A stretch of 64,000 nucleotides of DNA. It comes from JAAFHB01 sp963677935. Its GTDB lineage: Bacteria > Bacteroidota > Bacteroidia > Bacteroidales > Prolixibacteraceae. Positions 43,812-52,299 of the stretch are shown one piece after another. A program made the position numbers and the translations under genes. Below the pieces are notes generated by a model that searched no databases, was not told the origin of the DNA, and saw only the letters and a program-made list of their open reading frames with translations. Location: assembly GCA_963677935.2 (NCBI GenBank), contig CAXXEH010000002.1, positions 69,749 to 133,748 of the forward strand, given 5' to 3'. Position 1 is the first letter of the stretch. Every line of letters starts with the position of its first letter.

Positions 43812-43891
43812 GGCAATTACAAAGGTGCAGATTTTTTGGGGTAAAAAGCATATGTTTAAATGATGTTTTACACATTACTTTCTGAAAATAG
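43812..43891 (-). promoter_or_regulatory. Shared bipartite promoter, copy 2 (GH97/URO-D unit)
   Basis: The minus strand has TTTTACCCC, then CTGCACCTTTG-TAATTGCC with the TTTG at 43820-43823. CTGAAAATAG (43882-43891 on plus) matches the upstream element of copies 1 and 3 at the same distance within one base. Confidence 0.6.
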
Positions 43892-43961
43892 TTGGCTGAA
43901 AATTTGTAATAAATGAAAATATACTTTGCATTTGGTCTGAATAATTGTAAAGTACAACTGC

Positions 43962-45083
43962 ATGATACATCGACAATTTTGGCTATTACAATTGAATGAT
44001 GCCTGGAAGAAAAGGGCATTGATATGGTTATCAGGAGTCCGTAGGAGTGGTAAAACCTCTTTGTGTAAAATGTTGCCTGAGGCCGTGTATATGAATTGTG
44101 ACCTACCATCTGTGGTTCGGCAAATGGAAAATCCGGAATTCTTTTATAATAACTTGCCTGTTGGTGCAACCGTTATTTTTGATGAAATACACCGGATATC
44201 TAATCCGAGTATTGTATTAAAAATTGGTACTGATGAATTTCCACATCTTAGAATATTAGCAACGGGTTCATCTACCCTTACTGCCACAAAAAAATTTCGC
44301 GACTCTCTAACAGGAAGGAAAATACAACTTTTTTTACCCCCCGTATTATGGAGTGAATGTTTAAGTGACTTTGGTATATCCGATTTTGACAAAAGGTTGA
44401 TGAATGGTGGATTACCAGAATTTCTGTTGTCGGAAACTAAAAAAGTGGAATTGTTTTCTGAATGGATTGACAGTTATTATGCCAGAGATATTCATGAACT
44501 ATTTAATGTCAGGAACAAAGTAGGGTTCCTGAAATTAATGCATTTACTTTTTATGCAAAGTGGTGAGATGCTTGAAATTACTTCACTTGCAAAAGAGAGT
44601 AGATTAAGCAGACCAACGGTTATGGCACATATTGAAGCGATGAGGGTGGCGAATGCAATCTATTTAGTTCAACCATTCTTTGGTGGTAGTAAAAAAGAAA
44701 TCGTAAAGCGTCCCAAGGTGTATGGTTTTGATACTGGATTTATTACCTACGTTAAAGGGTGGAATGAAATCAGGGAAACTGACCGTGGTCTTTTATGGGA
44801 ACACCTTGTACTCGATATGTTTCGTGTGCATTTTGGAACAGTATATTACTGGCAGGATAAAGATAAAAGTGAAATTGATTTTATCATTAAAGGGGAAGGA
44901 GGGGAGATACATACAATAGAATGTAAGATAAATCCTGATAAATACTCAGCCGGAGTAGTTCAAAAGTTCAGAACTTATTACCCTAATGGTCGTAATTTTT
45001 GTTTTGCTCCACATATTAAAGTTCCCTACAAATTAAGCTTTGGTAATATTGTGGTTAGTTTTCACTCGATATTACCTCTTTAG
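43962..45083 (+). CDS. DUF4143-type AAA ATPase
   Basis: A 373-residue protein. The N-terminal AAA domain has Walker A GVRRSGKTS (about 25-33), Walker B TVIFDEIHRI (about 70-79) and a sensor LATGSST. A winged-helix segment (ITSLAKESRLSRPTVMAHIEAM) leads to the C-terminal DUF4143 domain with a PD-(D/E)xK-nuclease-like core SEIDFIIKGEGGEIHTIECK. The family is widespread, strain-variable and of unknown function. It is a single plus-strand gene inserted between two minus-strand carbohydrate units, which suggests horizontal acquisition. Confidence 0.85.
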   Translation: MIHRQFWLLQLNDAWKKRALIWLSGVRRSGKTSLCKMLPEAVYMNCDLPSVVRQMENPEFFYNNLPVGATVIFDEIHRISNPSIVLKIGTDEFPHLRILATGSSTLTATKKFRDSLTGRKIQLFLPPVLWSECLSDFGISDFDKRLMNGGLPEFLLSETKKVELFSEWIDSYYARDIHELFNVRNKVGFLKLMHLLFMQSGEMLEITSLAKESRLSRPTVMAHIEAMRVANAIYLVQPFFGGSKKEIVKRPKVYGFDTGFITYVKGWNEIRETDRGLLWEHLVLDMFRVHFGTVYYWQDKDKSEIDFIIKGEGGEIHTIECKINPDKYSAGVVQKFRTYYPNGRNFCFAPHIKVPYKLSFGNIVVSFHSILPL

Positions 45084-45161
45084 CAGTATCTAATATGTAA
45101 AATAATTAACGATAAAATTGATTTTAGTAATTCAGAATTAAACAACTTTTCGTCCTTTGGT

Positions 45162-47354
45162 TTAATGAGCCCAAACTACACGGTCATTGCTTTGATAAAG
45201 CCCTATTTTGTCAAACGGAATCTGTTTAAAGCCACTCTTTAGGGCCGGGGAATCGGCCTTTAGCTGAAATTTACCCTGTTCGGGATTTCCGGGTTTGACA
45301 AAAAGTGGATCGGTTATCACGATACTTTTAGACAAACTATTCTCCACTTCCGCGTTCGGTGCAACAACATTGTCTTCCATGGTCAGATAGGGGCGGGCCT
45401 TTTTTTCAACAGAGGTGGACCAGAATCCTTTGGCTTTATCCCAACTGCCGCCAACACAAATATTGTGCGAAATAACATTTCCTTTGGGCGCTTTGGGTTC
45501 GTCGTTTAGCAGATTGATTAGTTTTGGATAATGTGTGCTATAGGGAGGCTGGTTATATAAAATCCCTAATATCGTTCCTTTTTCTGCTGCCTCTTTTAGC
45601 CACTCTTCGGGATGTTCGTGCATCCAGCCCATTCCCCGTGCATCGATATGGAGGGAAGGAACACAATCGATAAAAATATTGTTTATCACGTTATTATCTC
45701 TGCCGCCGCCTATCATCATGGCGCGAGTTACCTTATTAAATACATTTCCAATAACATCGGCTGATGAAAAGGCATCATCAAGATAAATACCTACACACCC
45801 CTTTCCTTCAAAACCCGATATATCGTGCAGATAATTATAGCGGATCACATTCCCGCGCATGGTCCAGTTCCTCCCTGCATAGATAGCCCCTGCATCATTT
45901 GATTCATAGCAAACATCATTGATGTTGTTGTATTCCATTAAATGGTCGTTCCCCATAAAGTAGATTGCCATATGCGGTAGATGTGCAATAGAATTATGTG
46001 TCGCACGATTCCCAACACCTAAAATTGATATTCCAGGATTACTAATCCGTTTAATCCTGGCAACGTGGTGTATGTCATTATTATCGGCAAAACAATGAGC
46101 TGCCTGGAGTGTTGTACGCTCCCCTGCATCAATACTCACCCCTCCCGCACCAACATCGTAGATTTCGCATCCGGTTACTCCATTGGCATTCCCACCTTTA
46201 ATTGTAACGCCCCAATCACCCGAATTTCGGATCATACAGCCAACAACTAAATTGTTCGTGCAATCCTCCATTTTAACCACCGTTTCGCGACATCCCTCAA
46301 GAATCATCCCTTTCAAGGTAAGAAATGAAACGTTGTTTATGTTGATGATATTTTTATTCATAGAGACGTAAGCATGCCCTTTTTTAATGTCGGATGGGGG
46401 ATAAAAATAGAGCACTCCTGCCTCCCTGTCGATATAATATTCCCCCGGTTCATCTATTTCTGAAAGCAGGTTAAATCCATAAAACCATTGTCCAAGGCGA
46501 TATCCGTAATGATGATAGGGAGGGAGTACCTCTATCAGTTTTTTTGTCGTATCGATTGTGGCAATTTTATGGCGCTGTTCGCTCCAGTCCCAAAACCAGT
46601 ACCCATGAACCCAGGCATCCTTTTCCGTTTTCCATTTGGCAATCCGAGGGTCGTCATAATTAAATTTCCCTACCTGATCACCCTTGGTTCCCCTGACATC
46701 TACAGGATTTTCGTTCAGTAATCCGGTTATTTTAACAAACCCTTTATTGGGATAACGTGATATCCACATCGGTTGATCATTGAAAAATAACTCTATTCCG
46801 CCCCCCCCGGGTGAACCAAAGTCTTTTAAACCTAAAGCCGAAAGATCCGACTGATAAATTTTACCCCTTACCTCAGGTGCGAATTTTTCCAAAATAGCTT
46901 TATCATTTACTAATTCCCATTTTGTCAGATTTTTCCCACCTGTCAATCGTACCTCGCCCTCCTTCTGACCGTAATAGATAACACGCGAAAGAGAGTCAAT
47001 ACCTCCATCCTGTGCTTCCAACTCAATTGACCCTGACAGTTCATAAACCCCTTTTTGTAGCTCCACTGCCAGATTCCCTTTCGGAAGTTTTTTAGTTTCT
47101 CTCATCACCCGCAAGGCATCGCGTGCCCCCTGGAGTGTTGCAAAAGGACCATCGCTCTTATCCTTATTGGGTTGCATGAGCTTCCCTGACCAACTGTCGT
47201 TTCCGGTAGTTGAAATATATAACTTCAATCCAAATTTCAGGGTTGAAGCCCCTGATGTGGAACAGACAAATAAGTTGAATAGAATAACTGCGATTAACAA
47301 ATGGCAGATTTTCAATGTTCCAAACATCAGGTGATAAAAGCGTGATCTTTTCAT
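45162..47354 (-). CDS. Secreted parallel beta-helix protein (GH141-like)
   Basis: A 730-residue protein with a signal peptide (ICHLLIAVILFNLFVCSTSG). The GH141-type N-terminus YISTTGNDSWSGK...FATLQGARDALR is followed by VRLTGGKNL and a long right-handed parallel beta-helix (about 320-620; INNVSFLTLKGMILEGC, VVGCMIRNSGDWGVTIKGG, VTGCEIYDVGAGGVSIDAG). It probably degrades or binds a polysaccharide outside the cell. It is related in design to the protein at 37677-40103 but has no CBM9-like domain. It is monocistronic and driven by copy 3 of the shared promoter about 24 nt upstream. Confidence 0.78.
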   Translation of the reverse strand: MKRSRFYHLMFGTLKICHLLIAVILFNLFVCSTSGASTLKFGLKLYISTTGNDSWSGKLMQPNKDKSDGPFATLQGARDALRVMRETKKLPKGNLAVELQKGVYELSGSIELEAQDGGIDSLSRVIYYGQKEGEVRLTGGKNLTKWELVNDKAILEKFAPEVRGKIYQSDLSALGLKDFGSPGGGGIELFFNDQPMWISRYPNKGFVKITGLLNENPVDVRGTKGDQVGKFNYDDPRIAKWKTEKDAWVHGYWFWDWSEQRHKIATIDTTKKLIEVLPPYHHYGYRLGQWFYGFNLLSEIDEPGEYYIDREAGVLYFYPPSDIKKGHAYVSMNKNIININNVSFLTLKGMILEGCRETVVKMEDCTNNLVVGCMIRNSGDWGVTIKGGNANGVTGCEIYDVGAGGVSIDAGERTTLQAAHCFADNNDIHHVARIKRISNPGISILGVGNRATHNSIAHLPHMAIYFMGNDHLMEYNNINDVCYESNDAGAIYAGRNWTMRGNVIRYNYLHDISGFEGKGCVGIYLDDAFSSADVIGNVFNKVTRAMMIGGGRDNNVINNIFIDCVPSLHIDARGMGWMHEHPEEWLKEAAEKGTILGILYNQPPYSTHYPKLINLLNDEPKAPKGNVISHNICVGGSWDKAKGFWSTSVEKKARPYLTMEDNVVAPNAEVENSLSKSIVITDPLFVKPGNPEQGKFQLKADSPALKSGFKQIPFDKIGLYQSNDRVVWAH

Positions 47355-47375
47355 GGTTTTTCTGTTGTTTTTATT

Positions 47376-47456
47376 GGCTATTACAAAGGTGCAGATTTTT
47401 CATGGTAAAATCCTGTGATAATAGAATGAATTATGATTTGTTTTCAGAATATTCTG
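47376..47456 (-). promoter_or_regulatory. Shared bipartite promoter, copy 3 (beta-helix gene)
   Basis: The minus strand has TTTTACC, CTGCACCTTTG-TAATAGCC (TTTG at 47384-47387) and the perfect palindrome CAGAATATTCTG at 47445-47456. The upstream element starts 69 nt from the motif start, as in copy 1. Confidence 0.6.
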
Positions 47457-47470
47457 AGGGGTATTTCAGA

Positions 47471-47764
47471 CTTTCCGGTGGTTGTTGTAAACTTTCCAGT
47501 GGTTACTCTGAAATGGCCGGAGGTTGTTTTTAATTTTCCCGTATGCGTTTTGATTTTTCCGGCGATTGTTTTATAGATGGCCGTGGTTGCTTCATCCTTT
47601 CCGGTGAACGCTCTGAAATAGTCGGAAGTAGTTTTCAACTTTCTGGTGACTGTTAAAGATCTTCCTGTGTCTGTTTCATATTTTCCGGTTATTAGTGTGA
47701 ACCAGCCGGGAAGAGTTTCACAATTGCCGGAGGGAATTGTGAATTTTCCGGTGTCTAATCTGAA
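47471..47764 (+). repeat. Degenerate 21-bp tandem repeat, 14 units
   Basis: Fourteen consecutive units of exactly 21 nt, without indels, have consensus TTTCCGGTGGTTGTNNTGAAA. The CCGG core stays in register while flanks vary. The minus strand happens to be open and would encode heptad-like TGKxxTT repeats, but stops break the plus-strand frame. I treat it as a minisatellite. It lies between the beta-helix promoter and the Rpn gene. Confidence 0.8.
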
Positions 47765-47899
47765 AATAATTGCGGGTAAACCGAAATAAGTAATTAACTT
47801 GCTGATTTTATTCACCGATTGACGGGGATCAGTTTACCAATCAGGTATCCTGATTTACGTGGTTTTTGTTGTATATTTGTATTTAAATCTGAAAGAAAC

Positions 47900-48784
47900 A
47901 TGCGTTATCTTGACCCGAAAAATGATTTGACTTTTAAGAAAGTTTTTGGTGAACATCCGCATATTTTGAAGAGCTTTCTTAATGCAGTGATGCCCCTTGC
48001 GGAGGGTAAGAAAATTGTATCCCTCGAATATTTGCCCGCTGAACTGGTGCCTGAGATTCCTATGTTTGCAAATTCAATCGTTGACGTCAGGTGCATCGAT
48101 GAGAAAGGGCAGCAGTTCATCGTCGAAATGCAGATGATCTGGACCGATAGTTTTAAAAGCAGAGTGTTATTTAATGCGTCAAAAGCCTATATCAAGCAGG
48201 TGGGGCGTGGGTTTCAATACAAAGGATTACAGCCTGTTTATTCCCTGAATATTATTAATGAGAATTTCGACGACAAGCCAGATATCTACATCCACCATTA
48301 TCAGATTATCCATACCCAGGATAGCGATGACGTGATGGAGGGATTGGAATTCGTTTTTATTGAGCTTCCAAAATTTAAAGCTAAAAAATTTACAGACAAG
48401 AAATTACAAGTATTATGGTTGCGGTTTTTATCTGAGATCAACGATTTACAGGAGGGCATTTCCCCCGATTTTCTAGACGTCCCCGAGCTTAAGGAGGCCT
48501 CTGAACTGATTCTTGAAAGTGGTTTGACCAAAGGGGAGCTTGAGACTTATGACAGGTACTGGGATTATATCAGTACTGAAAAAACGTTGAAAGCGGATTC
48601 ATATGATAAGGGGATGGAACAAGGTATTGAACGAGGTATTGAACAGGAGAGAATAAATTCTGATCAAAAAATCAGGGAAGAAAAGTACGCCATCTCCCAT
48701 AATGCCAAAAGGATGGGTCTCTCTGTTTCTGATATTTCAAAGCTTACCGGACTTTCTGAATCGGTGATTGAAGGGTTAGAATGA
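47900..48784 (+). CDS. Rpn family recombination-promoting nuclease / putative transposase
   Basis: A 294-residue protein. The start is the ATG at 47900, beginning MRYLDPKNDLTFKKVFGEHP, the classic family N-terminus; the upstream TTG-initiated extension is not supported. The PD-(D/E)xK core is visible as NSIVDVRC...QQFIVEMQM (about 57-80). The C-terminal region has a charged helix (DKGMEQGIERGIEQERINSD) followed by a helical tail ISKLTGLSESVIEGLE. RpnA-type proteins nick or cleave DNA and promote recombination. It stands alone beside a 21-bp repeat array and ends overlapping a decayed DUF433 gene on the other strand. Confidence 0.88.
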   Translation: MRYLDPKNDLTFKKVFGEHPHILKSFLNAVMPLAEGKKIVSLEYLPAELVPEIPMFANSIVDVRCIDEKGQQFIVEMQMIWTDSFKSRVLFNASKAYIKQVGRGFQYKGLQPVYSLNIINENFDDKPDIYIHHYQIIHTQDSDDVMEGLEFVFIELPKFKAKKFTDKKLQVLWLRFLSEINDLQEGISPDFLDVPELKEASELILESGLTKGELETYDRYWDYISTEKTLKADSYDKGMEQGIERGIEQERINSDQKIREEKYAISHNAKRMGLSVSDISKLTGLSESVIEGLE

Positions 48785-48963
48785 GCATAAATCATTTATA
48801 TCCTCAGCATATAATTCAGGGTGCACTTCGATAATTTCATCCGTTGACATTCCTAAAGGCAGCCAGGATAAGATATCGTAGACCGTAATTCTCATTCCTC
48901 TGATACATAGTTTTCCACCTCTTTTCCCAGCTTCAATTGTGGTATTTTTTTATATTCAACCAT
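48776..48963 (-). pseudogene. DUF433 antitoxin-like gene with a one-base frameshift in a poly-A run
   Basis: ATG at 48963 starts MVEYKK, then the frame breaks in a run of seven A. With eight A it would continue NTTIEAGKRGGKLCIRGMR, then ITVYDILSWLPLGMSTDEII, then EVHPELYAEDIN, a complete DUF433 domain of about 62 residues. As written the product stops after 23 codons. DUF433 proteins are often antitoxins of PIN-like toxins, but no toxin gene is adjacent. A homopolymer error in the sequence would restore it. Confidence 0.65.
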
Positions 48964-49037
48964 ATTCAGTTTATTTAATTTTTTTGACAGAGTATAAATA
49001 GTCAATTATTATTCGCTATACAATTAAATTCTAATAT

Positions 49038-49070
49038 AAAATGGAGCCTGCCATGTGGGGGGCTCCATTT
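49038..49070 (-). terminator. Rho-independent terminator after the orphan 244-aa gene
   Basis: AAATGGAGCC (49038-49047) pairs with GGCTCCATTT (49061-49070). The minus strand continues with a T-rich stretch. The adjacent 48964-49037 sequence is AT-rich with no features seen. Confidence 0.75.
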
Positions 49071-49116
49071 ATTTAAATCGTTACAAATCATATCTGGTTA
49101 CACAGGCATAACCCGG

Positions 49117-49851
49117 TTAATTTCCATACGATTTGAAGCTTAAGCCTGATACCTGATGGTACTCCGGTGATGAGGGACCGAAAATTGCTTTGATGTATAA
49201 TTTATCACCCTTTCCAATTTCCACTAATCCAGTCTGAGGATCGTAGAATTCCTTATTCCGGATTACCCTGGCGTTCGAAAGATCATTTTCGGACTTAAGT
49301 ACGGCATCATTAGCGGCACTCATCCTGTTATAATAATCACGCAGTCCGGCAATTGAAAGATTGGTCTCGTTTGGAACATATTGGGGAATCATTTCGAGTT
49401 GACGAATCAGCCTGTCAAAATTGTTCAGCCGTTCATTGAAACTTAGCTGTGATACCGATATTTGAGTTGATTCCTGAGTCTTTTCGCCTATGGCTGGAGG
49501 AGTAACTTTTTTTCCTGCACGCTGCCCTTTTAGTTTGCGGATAATCTGAGCCACATTATCAACAGCCTCATTACTGGCATCAGTCGATTTGACGAAATTA
49601 AAAATGCTTGTTGCCAGATTTTGAAAAGGTGCGTAAACAACCGTACGATGCTCAACCGCTGATTTGTAAGCCGACATCATTATATTCATATTTGCCAGAA
49701 GATGGTGACCTTCGACAGATTTTGCCTCGAGGGCTTTGATCTGAAACTCATTTTTGGAAGGATTATAACCGGCAGGAAAACCCTTCACGGCACTAAGCAA
49801 TTCATCGAAACTCTTTAAGTTTCCAAGATGACCCGAATTGGATTGACTCAT
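49117..49851 (-). CDS. Orphan Bacteroidota protein of unknown function
   Basis: A 244-residue, largely helical, soluble protein without signal peptide or TM helix. The N-terminus SNSGHLGNLKSFDELLSAVKGF is followed by YNPSKNEFQI. A middle helical region holds VYAPFQNLATSIFNFVKST...VDNVAQIIRKLKGQRAG, and the C-terminus reads YIKAIFGPSSPEYHQVSGLSF. From memory similar proteins occur in many copies in some Bacteroidota, without assigned function. The truncated frame at 12763-12984 looks like a paralogue. It has its own terminator, and its neighbours are accessory genes. Confidence 0.6.
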   Translation of the reverse strand: MSQSNSGHLGNLKSFDELLSAVKGFPAGYNPSKNEFQIKALEAKSVEGHHLLANMNIMMSAYKSAVEHRTVVYAPFQNLATSIFNFVKSTDASNEAVDNVAQIIRKLKGQRAGKKVTPPAIGEKTQESTQISVSQLSFNERLNNFDRLIRQLEMIPQYVPNETNLSIAGLRDYYNRMSAANDAVLKSENDLSNARVIRNKEFYDPQTGLVEIGKGDKLYIKAIFGPSSPEYHQVSGLSFKSYGN

Positions 49852-50052
49852 GGTTTAAGGTTTTATGTTATTAATAATTCAAAAATTATCTCTCTGACTA
49901 ATATACGAAAATTTTTAAAGCCAATGTATGAATAGAGTTATAAACTGTTGAATAACATGTGAGTGCAATACAAGCCAATGGGTTCGGGAGTTTTCGAAGT
50001 GTTACGATTAACTGAATCACCTTTTGGAGAAGGGAATAAGGTTATATTTGGG

Positions 50053-50080
50053 CGATCAGACCCTTATAATGGTCTGATCG
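50053..50080. terminator. Hairpin downstream of the second polysaccharide locus
   Basis: CGATCAGACC (50053-50062) pairs perfectly with GGTCTGATCG (50071-50080). It lies 50 nt past the stop of the last gene of the operon. There is no strong T tract, so it may be a processing-stability hairpin. The rest of 49852-50130 shows nothing else. Confidence 0.5.
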
Positions 50081-50130
50081 ATTGGTGAGTTGATGGTAGA
50101 TTAATGGATGAATCTTAATCAACTTGTTGG

Positions 50131-52287
50131 TTAAACTAACTCAAAACAAATTATTTCATGCACCAAAATTCTCGGGACAAATACTTCAATTCCGTTATTA
50201 ACCTGTTTGTATTTAAGTTTTTCCCCTGATACAATCGTTTTAACAGAAACATTCATGAATGGGATATTTAGTTTTATGCGAATGTCGGTCAATGCAATGG
50301 CATCTTCATGCATTTCAGGATGTTGTGGTGTCTTTCGATTAGGCGACCAGTTAATGATGTGTACCAGGTACCTCTTTGGACGGTTTAGCTGCAGATTTGC
50401 TTCCTGATAGGTTACCGTGACTTCGGTTGAAAGAGGTGCATTTGTTTCAACCAGTTTGCAGGAGATAAGCTCCTTGACCAGACGGATAAAAACTTCTCTG
50501 TAAATCCAGTAACCCTTTTCGTAATAACTACTCCCAAGTGGAAAGCCAACCAGGCCCAGGTTTCCACTTGTAGCCAGAACGGAATAGGGTGTCACATGAT
50601 CGAACGGAGATTGTTTATGACTTGTATAGTGTTCGGCACTTCGCTGAAACAAAGGTTCACCAAGTCGTGCCAATGACCTGGCAGGCGCTTCAACTTTCCA
50701 TTGTGAGGCGCCATTGTAAAGTGCATAGGCATAACCCGGCATATCATTGACAAAATTGTCATCTGCTACCAGATAGGCGGGATTAAAAGTCGATTGGCCA
50801 TCGTATTTTAGACCATACCGATCAAGCCATGATTGTTTTGTGCCAGACTGAAGCCCTCCGTTATGGCAAACAATCACTGAACCACCTTTAGCCAGATATT
50901 GGTGTAAACGGTCCACCGTTTTTATATCGGGCATCAGTTCGTCGGGGATGACAACCAGATTGTATCGTTCCCATTCCTGTTCCTGTTCAACAAGGTCAAA
51001 CTGGAGCCGCGATTCCAACATCAACTTTAGCAAACCAAAGATATAGTCTTGTTTTTCCCTTTTCATTATCTCTGAAGGAATCATCAGAGCTGCTTCTGTT
51101 ACGGGTGCGGCCTGTTCGAGCCAGGGTTCCAGTTTTTTGATTCTTCCGAATGATTTTCCGAGTACATGATATACGGCAGCATCCAACTGCCCGTTTGGAG
51201 GCATTTGGTCGCCGACATCGCAGTGGGCGCCATTGGCCACAATGCTTGCAAGTTCAACATCCAATTGTTGGGGAAGCTTCAATCCGCCGAAATCGGCCCA
51301 TGAGGATATAAACCTGCCAGTCATGCCGTAGACCGGAATTCCGAAATTTCGTTGGTATCTGATTTGTGCAGGAGCATAAAAATATCCCCACTCTCCGGTT
51401 GGTAAAGCTTCTATGTCAATATTGTCAAGATATTGAGCCCGCTCGCTCACTTTACCCATACCTGCATCATTAAAATCAACATGACAGGCAGGTTTTACTC
51501 CATGCACAAGTTCTTTCATCCGGCGATGAAATTCGATGAAATTTTTGTTTTGATGGCGCCGTTGTACTTCTCTATCAAAAGGGTCCTTTCCGTTGGCTTT
51601 AATCTGTCGGATACATGCTTCACAGTAACATTCGTCAGTAATAGGTAGTGCAACATCGAGCCATGCACCGTCAACATCATAGTTGGACACAAATTCTGTG
51701 ATGTGTTGTGACATCAGATCAACAAAATCTTTGTTTCCCAAACATAAAGCGGTCCATCCGGGAGTTTCGCCTGCTTTGGGACTGTAATCTGATCCATCGC
51801 GTTTACGCATGTTCCATTCAGGATGCTTGTCGGCCAGATAATTATCCCAGGCAGTGCAGTAATAGGCATAAACATCGATGTTCCGCTCACGGCAGGCTTT
51901 AACCTGTTCCCCCAGCAAATCGAATGATAGACCGGGGTGTACGGGACCATATTTACTGGGGTAATAAAAATAGCCGTGCATGTCCTTGGCAAACACCACT
52001 ATGCTGTCGAGGTTTCCGGCAACCAATTGATCGCCCCATTCGCGGGCGTTAAACTTAGCTCCGATCTTGGGTATATATTTTGAATTGTGAAAGTCAAGGT
52101 GTACTTTACGCCATGGTGTTTTCTTTTGGCTGGCAAAACGTGGATCAATCCAGAATTTAGGTGAATCTCCTGTAAATGCTGAATGGGAACCAATGGAAGA
52201 ACACGCTTGTAAAGTAATAATTTGCGAGGCTGCTACACCAGCTCCAATGGTGGTTAAAAAATGACGTCGGTTGAAAATAGGGTTCAT
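50131..52287 (-). CDS. GHL6/GH151-like glycosidase, Tat-exported
   Basis: A 718-residue protein with a twin-arginine-type signal (NRRHFLTTIGAGVAASQI) and a following Cys (LQAC) that might be a lipobox. The barrel has DFHNSKYIPKIGAKFNAREW, CRERNIDVYAYYCTAWD, DVDGAWLDVA and IDIEALPTGEWGY. A second domain resembles the GH42-type trimerisation domain (YNLVVIPDELMPDI, LHQYLAKGGSVIV), and a C-terminal beta domain closes the chain. This layout is that of hypothetical glycosidase 6 / GH151 proteins, some of which are alpha-L-fucosidases. Specificity is not established here. It is the last gene of the locus. Confidence 0.7.
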   Translation of the reverse strand: MNPIFNRRHFLTTIGAGVAASQIITLQACSSIGSHSAFTGDSPKFWIDPRFASQKKTPWRKVHLDFHNSKYIPKIGAKFNAREWGDQLVAGNLDSIVVFAKDMHGYFYYPSKYGPVHPGLSFDLLGEQVKACRERNIDVYAYYCTAWDNYLADKHPEWNMRKRDGSDYSPKAGETPGWTALCLGNKDFVDLMSQHITEFVSNYDVDGAWLDVALPITDECYCEACIRQIKANGKDPFDREVQRRHQNKNFIEFHRRMKELVHGVKPACHVDFNDAGMGKVSERAQYLDNIDIEALPTGEWGYFYAPAQIRYQRNFGIPVYGMTGRFISSWADFGGLKLPQQLDVELASIVANGAHCDVGDQMPPNGQLDAAVYHVLGKSFGRIKKLEPWLEQAAPVTEAALMIPSEIMKREKQDYIFGLLKLMLESRLQFDLVEQEQEWERYNLVVIPDELMPDIKTVDRLHQYLAKGGSVIVCHNGGLQSGTKQSWLDRYGLKYDGQSTFNPAYLVADDNFVNDMPGYAYALYNGASQWKVEAPARSLARLGEPLFQRSAEHYTSHKQSPFDHVTPYSVLATSGNLGLVGFPLGSSYYEKGYWIYREVFIRLVKELISCKLVETNAPLSTEVTVTYQEANLQLNRPKRYLVHIINWSPNRKTPQHPEMHEDAIALTDIRIKLNIPFMNVSVKTIVSGEKLKYKQVNNGIEVFVPRILVHEIICFELV

Positions 52288-52299
52288 TTCTATAATATC

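Noticed and set aside
47444..47815. Minus-strand 123-codon frame with TGKxxTT heptads
   Set aside because: It is the translation of the 21-bp tandem array (21 is divisible by 3, so the frame stays open). It has no signal peptide, no plausible start context, and lies over the array and promoter region.
47819..47899. N-terminal extension of the Rpn protein from a TTG
   Set aside because: The family begins at MRYLDPKNDLTFKKVF, whose ATG is at 47900.
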